Shown: piece by piece, positions 47,886 through 56,553 of the stretch
Layout of the letters: each line of letters starts with the position of its first letter
Position numbering within the stretch: position 1 is the first letter of the stretch
NCBI GenBank assembly: GCA_903896615.1
Contig: CAITYM010000028.1
Coordinates: 1 to 62,833 of the forward strand
Origin: an uncultured Burkholderiales bacterium
GTDB lineage: Bacteria; Pseudomonadota; Gammaproteobacteria; Burkholderiales; Burkholderiaceae_C
Length of the DNA stretch: 62,833 nucleotides
Direction: 5' to 3'
The notes under the pieces: model-generated
The model's database searches: none
Told to the model about the DNA's origin: nothing
What the model saw: the letters and a program-made list of their open reading frames with translations, nothing else
Translations under genes and position numbers: made by a program

Positions 47886-50135
47886 ATGAAGACCAAAATA
47901 TCCCCTAAGGTATTTCAGGAAAAGTTAACACAAGCCATAGGTTTACAAAACGCAGGGCAAGTTGATACAGCGCATCAAATGTTTTTAGATTTACTTAAAA
48001 GCGACCCCAAAAATTCAGCTGTTTTGTACTCGTTAGGGGCAATTGAGTCGTCAAAAAAGAATTTTGAACCTGCGCACGATTACATCAAAAAACTTTTAGG
48101 TTTGAGTCCAAAATTTGCACTTGGGCATTTAGCTATGTCCATCATTGAGTTCAATACTGGCAAATACGAAGAGGCTGTCAACTCCGCAAAAAAAGCAATC
48201 TCTATAGATCCAAAGTTAGATGCTGCTAAAGCACACTTAGAAACCGTAGAAGTTGTCCTTAAAACGCACACCACAAATGGTCAGGGAACTTCCCCCGAGG
48301 TCGTAGCCCTTACCTCTAAGGGTATAACGCTTCAAAACAGCGGAGACAATGTTGGCGCTCGCGAAGCCATGATCAATGCTTTGGCGTTAGACAGTGAAAA
48401 TTTTATAGCCTTATATACTCTTGGCATCATCAGTATTGCGCTTGGGCAAAACGATGCTGCAGTCGACTATTTCTCAAAAGCAATTGAGTTTCATCCCAAA
48501 ATTGCACAGGGGTATCATGCTAAGGGCAAATTACTGACAGATTTGGGAAGATACAACGAAGCCCTCGCCTGTTACAACGAAGGGGCTAAGGTAGATCCTA
48601 CACATCCAGGAATCTACATTAACATTGCAGCACTTTTACAATTCTTGAATCGTCATAAAGAGGCACTCACTACACTCCATGAGGCCTCAGAAATCATTCC
48701 CGACCACGTAATGCTCTTGGAAGGTCAGGGCATATTACTCACTCAGTTTAAAGAATTTAAGTTGGCAGCTAATATGTTTCAGCGCATATTGGAGGTTGAA
48801 CCACACTCCCCCAAGGCAAACTCCCAACTCATGCTGTGTCGAACACATGATTGTGACTGGGGAGACTATGATGAAATTAAATCCAGAATTGAACACGGTA
48901 TACAGGACGGCTCAAGAATTTGTGCGCCCCTGACTTTCATGGGTATATCTGGCGATGTTAAATTAGTCAAAAAAGCAACCCAAGGCTACGTCAACGAGAA
49001 ATTCAATTTCAATAATCCTCCTCTTTGGAATGGTGAACAGTACAAACACCCGAAAAAACGTGTGGCCTTCATTTCAGCTGATTTTAGAATACACCCAGTT
49101 GGGTACCTCTTTATCTCTATGCTTGAAAAAGCCAATAGGCAGGAGTTTGAATTGGTGGGTATCTCAATTGGCATCAATGATCAAAGCGATTTATGGCGTC
49201 GTTATCGCTGCGCGTTTGATCAATACCTAGACTGTCAAACCAAAACAAACATTGAAATAGCCCGGATATTGCGCGCTCTGGAGGTTGATATCGTGATTGA
49301 CTTATCAGGGCACACAGAAGGTGAGCGATTAGATGTGCTATCCCACCGTCCTTGTCCTGTTCAGATGACTTATCTGGGATTTCCTGGAACGCTGTGCCTC
49401 CCCTTTGTAGATTATTTAATAACTGACCCAAGAACGGTTCCACCCGAATACAGAGAGTCATTTAGTGAGAAGATCTTAGAGCTTGATCATTGTTATCTGC
49501 CCCGTGATAACTCTGTAAAACCAAACGCTAAAGCGCTCCCGAAGACCGAATACGGACTACCGGCTGATGCATTTGTTTTTTGCAGCTTTAATCACAATTT
49601 CAAAATCACGCCAAGTATTTTTGGGCGCTGGATGCAGTTGCTTAAAAATGTCCCGAACAGTGTACTTTGGCTAATGAAGCTTACCAAGGAAGCACAAGCT
49701 AATCTCCTCAAAGCTGCCCAAGCCCAAGGGATTGGTGAAGACAGAATCGTGTTTGCATCTCGTGTGCCAAGCCTTGAAGATCACTTAGCGCGCTACCAAC
49801 ATGCAGATCTTTTCTTAGACACCCATCCTTACAACGGACACACCACAGTTGGTGACTCACTTTTATGCGGAGTCCCTGTCGTCACACAAAGAGGCTCAAG
49901 CTTTGCCTCCCGCGTTGCGGGAAGCCTTCTATTTGATGTCGGGATGATGGATAACGTTACAGATGATGAGGAAGCTTATTACCAAAGAGCACTGTTTTTA
50001 GCTCAAAACCCAGAGCAGCTGGCAAACTCTAAAAAACACCTCTACGATGTGCTTCAAACGGCTTGGCCAAGATCTGATGAGGACCAGTCAAAGGAGTTTT
50101 TCGAGACATTAAAGAAAATCGATGTCCGCCACTAA
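47886..50135 (+). CDS. TPR-GT41 glycosyltransferase, copy 3 (divergent)
   Basis: 749 residues. TPR units (1-320; for example GLQNAGQVDTAHQMFLDLL) lead into a GT41 domain from about residue 390: ISADFRIHPVGYLF, DLSGHTEGERLD, MTYLGFPGTL, CSFNHNFKITPSIF, and ADLFLDTHPYNGHTTVGDSLLCG. It differs from copies 1 and 2 at several motif positions (GHT for GYT, FPGT for YPGT, NGHTT for NAHTT), suggesting another lineage and perhaps another acceptor. Start is ATG 47886. Followed by the hydroxylase gene in the same direction 49 bp later. Confidence 0.9.
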   Translation: MKTKISPKVFQEKLTQAIGLQNAGQVDTAHQMFLDLLKSDPKNSAVLYSLGAIESSKKNFEPAHDYIKKLLGLSPKFALGHLAMSIIEFNTGKYEEAVNSAKKAISIDPKLDAAKAHLETVEVVLKTHTTNGQGTSPEVVALTSKGITLQNSGDNVGAREAMINALALDSENFIALYTLGIISIALGQNDAAVDYFSKAIEFHPKIAQGYHAKGKLLTDLGRYNEALACYNEGAKVDPTHPGIYINIAALLQFLNRHKEALTTLHEASEIIPDHVMLLEGQGILLTQFKEFKLAANMFQRILEVEPHSPKANSQLMLCRTHDCDWGDYDEIKSRIEHGIQDGSRICAPLTFMGISGDVKLVKKATQGYVNEKFNFNNPPLWNGEQYKHPKKRVAFISADFRIHPVGYLFISMLEKANRQEFELVGISIGINDQSDLWRRYRCAFDQYLDCQTKTNIEIARILRALEVDIVIDLSGHTEGERLDVLSHRPCPVQMTYLGFPGTLCLPFVDYLITDPRTVPPEYRESFSEKILELDHCYLPRDNSVKPNAKALPKTEYGLPADAFVFCSFNHNFKITPSIFGRWMQLLKNVPNSVLWLMKLTKEAQANLLKAAQAQGIGEDRIVFASRVPSLEDHLARYQHADLFLDTHPYNGHTTVGDSLLCGVPVVTQRGSSFASRVAGSLLFDVGMMDNVTDDEEAYYQRALFLAQNPEQLANSKKHLYDVLQTAWPRSDEDQSKEFFETLKKIDVRH

Positions 50136-50184
50136 ATCATCTATTTTGACAATCCATCCCAACGCTTTCTACATGTAAATAAAG

Positions 50185-50934
50185 ATGGCAACTTCGCTTT
50201 TAACTTTCTTGCTAAATGCTTTATTTGCATTCTCACTCATGTTGATGGAGAGAGTGACGCCCAATTACCCGTACCGTCCCGATTGGTCTTGGATTTTGAG
50301 AGCCCTAATTTTGGCAAGTGCCGGTATTGCTGTAACTTTGGTACTTGGAAGTATGCTTGAAAAATATCTAGATGTAATTAAATTACACGTCGATTTCTTA
50401 TATCGATCAAATTTAATTACGAATAATTTAAACGTTTGCATACAAGGACTTGTGGGATATTACTGCGTTACTTTTTTTGTATATTGGTGGCACCGCCTTC
50501 GCCACTCTAGCAACTATTGTTGGAAGTTGTTTCACCAAATTCATCACAGTACTTACCGACTTGAAACATTAACCGCGTTTTATGCACATCCAAGTGATTT
50601 TTTATCTAATGCAGTCATCGTAAACCTCGTCGCTTACGTCATACTGGGATTTAACCTAGAGGCAGCCCTTTGGACTTCCTTTTGGGTCGGTATCTTTGAG
50701 CTATGGGAGCACACCAATATTAAAACGCCCAGGTGGCTTGGATACTTTATCGTAAGGCCCGAAATGCACCGGATTCACCACGAAAAAGATCGGCATACCA
50801 ACAATTACGGTATTCCCCTTTGGGACATAATTTTTAGAACTTACGAAAACTCAACGCGCTTTGTAGAGTGTGGTTTCGATATTGATAAGGAACGCAAACT
50901 TTTGGATATGCTTTTATTCAAAAATGTGGACTAG
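50185..50934 (+). CDS. Sterol desaturase / fatty acid hydroxylase family membrane protein
   Basis: 249 residues with four or more hydrophobic segments and the three histidine clusters of the di-iron membrane hydroxylases: HRLRH near residue 106, HQIHHS near 117, and HRIHHEKDRHTNN near 195. These enzymes hydroxylate or desaturate lipids or sterols using oxygen. Substrate is unknown; in this context it could modify a lipid in the envelope. Downstream of GT41 copy 3. Confidence 0.9.
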   Translation: MATSLLTFLLNALFAFSLMLMERVTPNYPYRPDWSWILRALILASAGIAVTLVLGSMLEKYLDVIKLHVDFLYRSNLITNNLNVCIQGLVGYYCVTFFVYWWHRLRHSSNYCWKLFHQIHHSTYRLETLTAFYAHPSDFLSNAVIVNLVAYVILGFNLEAALWTSFWVGIFELWEHTNIKTPRWLGYFIVRPEMHRIHHEKDRHTNNYGIPLWDIIFRTYENSTRFVECGFDIDKERKLLDMLLFKNVD

Positions 50935-50992
50935 ACAGGAGTTTCGCATTGTTTGGGCGTGAATTATCAATGGCGAGGTGGGCTTGATTTAA

Positions 50993-53020
50993 TTAAAGCA
51001 CTAACTGGGTCAATCTTTGTAGCACTGGGCCCCATTCACCCCTGCTTTGTTGCCTTAAAAGTTGTACGCTTGGGTACCAAATAGCATTATGACCGTCAGC
51101 ACCCCAACGCCAATCGGCCGTATAAGGGAGAAGTACGATCGTCTTTTTTCCTAGTGCGCCACTCATGTGTACAGTTGTATTGTCAGCAGAGACAATCAAA
51201 TCACACGCCGATATGAGACTAGCCAATCCGTCAAGGTCTTGCATGACATCAAGATGAGGGGCTCTTAAAACATGACCAACCTCAGTTTCTAAGACTTGCT
51301 CCAACTCTGCTTGTACGTCTCCGTACTGCAGATTAACCAAACGAACATTAGGTATATTAAGTGTTCGCACTAGATCCATCAGTGGAACGCTTCTAACTGC
51401 TCCAGTTTTTGAATTCTTACTTCTCCAAGATATTCCAATTAATACTTCTTTGTCGTTAACGAGCTCCGCTCTTATGCGCTGTGCTCTGACTGGATCTGCA
51501 AATATATAAGGTGCTGGGGTATTGGATTCAAATGCAGGGCCTAAAGGTCGCGTCGTTTTTTCGACTGGGTTGATTTGATCTAAAACTAACGGCAAACTCC
51601 CCATCGGTAAATGTGCATCAAATAGCCCTTCATCTGGGCAGTTTGCTCTGTCAACAAATATCAGATTAGTGTGTGATTTAGGCACTGATCGCTTAAATAG
51701 CTCTATAAGCCTAGAATCAATACGACAAATAATCTTTTTATTTTGACTTGAAATTTCGCTTAATTCACACGAAAATTTAACGACCCAGGGTAAGAAGAAA
51801 ACTTCGTCGCCTACCCCTTGTTCGTTCCAAATTAAAATTTGGCTTGCATTTAAATCTTTCTGCCAAAGTGGCTTGGTTGTTTTAAAGTACTTTCCCAAAA
51901 AGTCATCCGATTGCCAACGCCATTCATACTTTTGCCACCCAAGCTCAAACTGCTGTAATTTCAAGAGCAACAAAGCAAGGTTAAAGTGGGCGTTTGCAAA
52001 GTCGGGATTTATTTGAATGGCTCGCTCAAAATCCACCTTTGCATGACTAAAGTTCTTTAGTTGCTCGTGCACTGAGCCTCTGTTAAAAAACGCTTCAACC
52101 ATACCTGAATTCACAGCAATTGCGCAGTCATAATCAGCCATAGCGAGTTCATACATTTCCTGGCTTTGATAAAGCGAGCCTCGGTTATAAAAGGCCTCAA
52201 AAAGTAATGGGTTTAGTTCTATTGCTTTTGTAAAACACTCTAATGCCTGATTAAATTGGCCCAACTCCTGTAGTAAATTGCCCCTATTGTTCAACGCGGT
52301 TGTTAAGGACGGATCCAACTCCAAAGCAATGTTGTATTTATCCAGTGCGCCGTTCAAGTCCTTGTTGTCATACAAAGCGACACCCCAATTAAAAAACGCC
52401 TGAGCGAAGCTAGGATTTAATTGAGTGGCACGCAGATAATCAAGGCAAGCTAGCTCCGTCGTGCGAGGGTCACCCCCAGGTCCCCCCAACTCTTTGAGTG
52501 TGAGTGCTCTGTTGTTATAGGCAAGCGCCTGGTTGGGGTTCAAACTCAAGCAGTGGTTATAAGACTCCAGTGCCCGAACAATCATTCCTGTAGCGTTGTA
52601 AACCACACCTAAATTGAAGTACGCATCTGTAAACTGTGGATTTAGTTCAATTGAGTTGGTATAGGCAATAATTGCGTCTTGATACCTCATCAATGATTGA
52701 TATACATTACCTAAATTACTAAGGCTCACGCTATGCAAGGGTTGAAGCTTAACGGCCCGCTCAATGAGCTCGAGGGCTTCAGGGTTACGACCCTGCTGAT
52801 AATGTATAACGCCAAGGTAATGAAGTGCGTCAAAATGGTTCGGCTCAGCACTCAAAATCTCTTGATACAGCGGTTTTGCTAGATCCAGTTCATTTTTAAT
52901 ATGAAGGTCTATGGCCTTTGCTAGCTTTTGCTGTAAACCCGCGTTAGATTGACCTATTTTCGTGGGCAAGCTCTTCTTTGGTTTTGGGGCGGGAATATTT
53001 CTAAATTTAGATCCTGACAT
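50993..53020 (-). CDS. TPR protein with GT9-like glycosyltransferase domain, copy 2
   Basis: About 675 residues. Around ten TPR units (25-380; for example GNLLQELGQFNQALECFTKAI) are followed by a GT9-like region (about 390-670): ILIWNEQGVGDEVFFLPW, LIGISWRSKNSKTG, SADNTTVHMSGALGKKTIVLLP and ADWRWGADG. Same architecture as the 554-residue protein at 45.6 kb, so probably a duplicated and diverged pair. The ATG at 53020 is preferred to a TTG at 53026. Confidence 0.86.
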   Translation of the reverse strand: MSGSKFRNIPAPKPKKSLPTKIGQSNAGLQQKLAKAIDLHIKNELDLAKPLYQEILSAEPNHFDALHYLGVIHYQQGRNPEALELIERAVKLQPLHSVSLSNLGNVYQSLMRYQDAIIAYTNSIELNPQFTDAYFNLGVVYNATGMIVRALESYNHCLSLNPNQALAYNNRALTLKELGGPGGDPRTTELACLDYLRATQLNPSFAQAFFNWGVALYDNKDLNGALDKYNIALELDPSLTTALNNRGNLLQELGQFNQALECFTKAIELNPLLFEAFYNRGSLYQSQEMYELAMADYDCAIAVNSGMVEAFFNRGSVHEQLKNFSHAKVDFERAIQINPDFANAHFNLALLLLKLQQFELGWQKYEWRWQSDDFLGKYFKTTKPLWQKDLNASQILIWNEQGVGDEVFFLPWVVKFSCELSEISSQNKKIICRIDSRLIELFKRSVPKSHTNLIFVDRANCPDEGLFDAHLPMGSLPLVLDQINPVEKTTRPLGPAFESNTPAPYIFADPVRAQRIRAELVNDKEVLIGISWRSKNSKTGAVRSVPLMDLVRTLNIPNVRLVNLQYGDVQAELEQVLETEVGHVLRAPHLDVMQDLDGLASLISACDLIVSADNTTVHMSGALGKKTIVLLPYTADWRWGADGHNAIWYPSVQLLRQQSRGEWGPVLQRLTQLVL

Positions 53021-53368
53021 CCCCAAATTCTATGTGCATCGGCAGGCCAATATTTAAGATGTCTTTGCTTTAGGGGAATTTTAGGAAAAGAAAGCATATT
53101 TTGCCTGAAAAGACCTGGCTGCGGCAACGCAACCAAGCGACATATTGCCTACAAACAACGAGCTTGAATTTATACAAAGTGATTCAGTAACTGTGAATAC
53201 TCTAGGAGGGGATAATTTATTTGCCTAAGGGCTGCGCAAAATGCTAAATGATGCTTTTTTATTCAGAAGTCGTTACGATCCCCTATTCATGACCAGCTAA
53301 TCTAATTCGAAGAGACACGCACGACCTACCAAGTGCTTGTCAGGTTTGAGTTTTAGGGCGTGTGATTT

Positions 53369-53396
53369 TTGTCAAAAAAACTGCTATTTGTAAAAT
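53369..53396 (+). promoter_or_regulatory. Candidate sigma-70 promoter upstream of the RND operon
   Basis: TTGTCA - 16 bp - TAAAAT. Near-consensus -35 and acceptable -10, positioned about 245 bp before the first gene. It would place the G9 tract in the transcribed leader. Not verified. Confidence 0.4.
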
Positions 53397-53415
53397 ACAG
53401 CCCCAATGCTTTTTA

Positions 53416-53424
53416 GGGGGGGGG
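53416..53424 (+). repeat. G9 homopolymer tract
   Basis: Nine consecutive G residues (after TTTTA), in an otherwise AT-rich non-coding stretch, 216 bp upstream of the outer-membrane efflux gene. Confidence 0.95.
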
Positions 53425-53639
53425 TTAATCTATTTTTACTTAAAAATCGAAAAAACTATTTAAAAGAGTCTATTTCTACTTAATTAGTATTCAAATATTA
53501 TTCAAAATGCTTTAAAAAGCTCAAAGCATGGCTTAACCCTATGCGAAGCCGTGAACGTAAGTCTGTGGCATCATACCGTCTTACTGCTTTCAGGCGCAAT
53601 AGCTAAATAAGTTTGAAGTAGTTGGATATGATTTAAAAA

Positions 53640-55295
53640 ATGAAACTCAGAAACTCAACGAATATAGCTCTCAGTAATTCCCATGGAATGGAGCGCCCGA
53701 AGGGGCTGGCCTCTCAAATTTTAAGATCCAGTTTCTGGTTCAATAAAAACTTGGAATTGAGTTTTAGAACTATTGGAGCTGTAGCCTTGGTGCTTTTAGC
53801 AAACGGTTGCGCAGTTGGACCTGATTTTAAAATCCCAACAGCTCCGCAAAATGCGGTTGCAGGAACCTATACGCAGGAAAAAATTGCTGATGAACTTGAT
53901 CCAGGACTGGCCTCTGCCAAGAAGCAAGTCTTTGTACCAGGCGGGAAAATCTCATCCCAGTGGTGGGAGGTCTTTCACAACGAGGCGCTTAACCAGCTGA
54001 TTGTTAGATCTTTAAAAAACAATCCCAATTTGAAAGCGGCGCAGTCCTCGCTCACCTCAGCAGCAGAGATCTATAACTACCAGTTTGGTGCGCTGATGGT
54101 TCCAAACGTAACTGCTGGGATTACCAATCAAAGGGAAAAGCTCAATTTAAACCAAGCCCAACAAGCTGGCAATCCTAATGCACAGGGCGCAGTGTTGGGT
54201 CTGCTCAACGCATCCGTGAATGTTAGCTATAACTTTGATGTCTTTGGAGCTAATAGAAGACAACTCGAGAGCCAAAAAGCGGCAATGGAATATCAGGCCT
54301 ATCAACTCGAAGCGGCCTACCTTTCTCTAACTGCAAATGTTGTGACTACTGCCATCAGAGAAGCGTCCTTAAGGGAACAACTCAAAGCTACGCAAGATTT
54401 GCTCCAAGCTCAGAATACACAGCTACAAGTGGTTCAAAAACAATTTGAAGTAGGCGCAATCAGCCGTACGCCACTACTACAACAAATAAATATCGTTGCG
54501 CAAACCAGAGCAAGTATTCCCTCCCTTGAAAAAGCGCTTTCGCAAACCAGGCACCAACTCTCTGTTTATGCTGGACTTTTGCCAAGCCAATCTGTAGAGG
54601 CTGAGTTCAATCTGGACTCACTCGAACTCCCCCGTGAGTTGCCAATTTCACTTCCATCAGAATTGGTTAGACAACGCCCTGACATTAGGGCAAGCGAGGC
54701 ACTCTTGCACCAAGCTAGCGCACAAGTAGGTGTTGCTACAGCTAATCAATATCCTCAGTTCACGTTATCAGGTAGCTACGGCTCTTCGGCAGTTAAGCAA
54801 GGCGACCTATTTAAGGCATCCTCTGCCTTTTGGAATTTTGCGGAAGGCATTACCGCGCCAATATTTAGTGGCGGAGCGCTTAGTGCAAAATTAAGAGCTT
54901 CGCAGGCAAGTTATTTGCAAGCATCAGAAGAATACAGAGCCACTGTACTTGGGGCCTTTCAAAACGTTGCCGACACCCTAAGGGCGTTGGAGGCAGATAC
55001 ACAAACTCTAAATGCTCAGGCTCAGGTTGAAGCTATTTCCAAGGAAGCCTTAGAACTCAGCACCAAACAATACCAACTTGGCGCAACCAGTTACCTTGTC
55101 CTTCTTGATGCGCAAAGAACCTACCAGCAAGCCCTAATCAACTTGATTGCCGCAAAAGCGGCACGCTACGCTGACACAGCTGCATTATTTCAATCCTTGG
55201 GTGGTGGTTGGTGGAACAAATCAACTGGTGCGGATGGTGTGGACTCAGCGACAAGCGTCAAAGCCAGTTCAACCTCCCCCGCCACTCAGAAGTGA
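53640..55295 (+). CDS. RND efflux outer-membrane factor (NodT/OprM family lipoprotein)
   Basis: 551 residues, TolC-type channel of a tripartite pump. The lipobox-like LLANGC places the lipidated Cys at about residue 57, followed by the family-typical AVGPDFKIP. Two OEP repeats follow (SQWWEVFHNEALNQLI, NPNLKAAQSSL; later ELVRQRPDIRASEALLHQA). The 56-residue stretch before Cys is too long for a signal peptide, so the true start may be internal (ATG at 53688 or a later alternative codon). C-terminal Ser/Thr tail. First gene of the operon. Confidence 0.93.
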   Translation: MKLRNSTNIALSNSHGMERPKGLASQILRSSFWFNKNLELSFRTIGAVALVLLANGCAVGPDFKIPTAPQNAVAGTYTQEKIADELDPGLASAKKQVFVPGGKISSQWWEVFHNEALNQLIVRSLKNNPNLKAAQSSLTSAAEIYNYQFGALMVPNVTAGITNQREKLNLNQAQQAGNPNAQGAVLGLLNASVNVSYNFDVFGANRRQLESQKAAMEYQAYQLEAAYLSLTANVVTTAIREASLREQLKATQDLLQAQNTQLQVVQKQFEVGAISRTPLLQQINIVAQTRASIPSLEKALSQTRHQLSVYAGLLPSQSVEAEFNLDSLELPRELPISLPSELVRQRPDIRASEALLHQASAQVGVATANQYPQFTLSGSYGSSAVKQGDLFKASSAFWNFAEGITAPIFSGGALSAKLRASQASYLQASEEYRATVLGAFQNVADTLRALEADTQTLNAQAQVEAISKEALELSTKQYQLGATSYLVLLDAQRTYQQALINLIAAKAARYADTAALFQSLGGGWWNKSTGADGVDSATSVKASSTSPATQK

Positions 55296-55397
55296 CCCAA
55301 TTTCTGACTTGTAGGTAAACTTTAAACACCGTGCTGTAAGTTTTACAAACTTCCTATTTTTTCGTATTCATCCATTTAATTTGAGAGCTATAACAAC

Positions 55398-56525
55398 ATG
55401 ACCAAACGCATGCTCACCATGTTAGGCGCAGTGCTTTTATTGATCGTTGCCTTAGGTTTAGGATTTTTCCTTCATATTCAAAAGTTAATCGCCAGTGCGC
55501 CCAAACCAGGACCGCAAACCGTGTCAACGATTAAGGCTGAGTTACTTGAGTGGCAACCTCAGATCACAGCGATTGGCTCGCTCTCGCCCACTAAGGGCGT
55601 TGACTTATCCAGCGAGATTGCTGGGTTGGTACGTAGCGTTAATTTCCACTCTGGCGACGAAGTCCAAGCCGGCCAATTACTGATTCAACTCAATGCAGAT
55701 GCAGACTCTGCTGCATGGCGCTCAGCGAGCGCAGCAGCAGAACTAGCGGAGGTGGTCCTAAAGCGGGATCAAGCTCAGCTAGCTGCACAAGCGGTTTCAC
55801 AGGCGCAGGTCGATAACGATTTAGCCGACCTTAAAAGCAAAAAAGCAATTGCTGATCAACAACTCGCAACACTTGAGAAAAAAGCAATCCGAGCTCCGTT
55901 TGCAGGCAAGTTGGGAATTACTTCAGTCATACCAGGCCAATACTTGAATCCTGGAGATAAGATCGTACCGATTCAAAATATAAGTTCACTGTATGTTGAC
56001 TTTTACTTACCCGAGCAACGACTTTCACAAATTTCTAAGGGACAAACTGTCAATGTGACGAGTGACTCCTATCCTGGCAAAACTTTTGTGGCTCACATCA
56101 CGGCGATCAACCCTAAAGTTGATACTACGATGCGTAACATCCAAGTTCAAGCTACTTTAGATAATTCAAAGAACTTACTCTTACCAGGGATGTTTGCAAA
56201 TGTGAGTGTATTGGTTGGTGCGAAAAAGCAATACCTAACCATTCCACAAACTGCAATCACTTACAACCCCTACGGATCAACTGTATTTATTGCTAAAACC
56301 GCAGACAAAGCCGATGCGAGTGGTAGTAAGCCTTTGGTTGCTCAACAGGTGTTTGTAACAGTTGGCGAGACAAGAGGAGACCAAGTATCCATCATCAAGG
56401 GTATCGAGCCTGGCCAGGACGTAGTAACCAGCGGGATGATTAAACTTAAAAATGACACCCCACTTACTATAGATAATACGGTTCAACCCGCAAATAGCCC
56501 TAACCCTCAACCACAAGAGAAATGA
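55398..56525 (+). CDS. RND efflux periplasmic adaptor subunit
   Basis: 375-residue membrane fusion protein. N-terminal anchor helix (about 5-28), then biotinyl-lipoyl-like halves around a helical hairpin (SSEIAGLVRSVNFHSGDEVQAGQLL ... IRAPFAGKLGITSVIPGQYLNPGD), a beta-barrel domain and membrane-proximal domain (PQTAITYNPYGSTVFI). It bridges the inner-membrane pump and the outer-membrane channel. 102 bp after the outer-membrane factor and 28 bp before the pump gene. Confidence 0.95.
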   Translation: MTKRMLTMLGAVLLLIVALGLGFFLHIQKLIASAPKPGPQTVSTIKAELLEWQPQITAIGSLSPTKGVDLSSEIAGLVRSVNFHSGDEVQAGQLLIQLNADADSAAWRSASAAAELAEVVLKRDQAQLAAQAVSQAQVDNDLADLKSKKAIADQQLATLEKKAIRAPFAGKLGITSVIPGQYLNPGDKIVPIQNISSLYVDFYLPEQRLSQISKGQTVNVTSDSYPGKTFVAHITAINPKVDTTMRNIQVQATLDNSKNLLLPGMFANVSVLVGAKKQYLTIPQTAITYNPYGSTVFIAKTADKADASGSKPLVAQQVFVTVGETRGDQVSIIKGIEPGQDVVTSGMIKLKNDTPLTIDNTVQPANSPNPQPQEK

Positions 56526-56553
56526 TACGAAATACCAATTTCGTGCTTTAAAA

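Larger units (their letters stand above)
53027..53639. other. 613-bp non-coding region before the RND operon
   Basis: AT-rich with no gene. It has a promoter-like element, TTGTCA at 53369-53374, 16-bp spacer, TAAAAT at 53391-53396, and a run of nine G residues at 53416-53424. It must carry the promoter of the efflux operon and possibly that of the divergent TPR-GT9 gene. No other repeats were seen. Confidence 0.7.
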
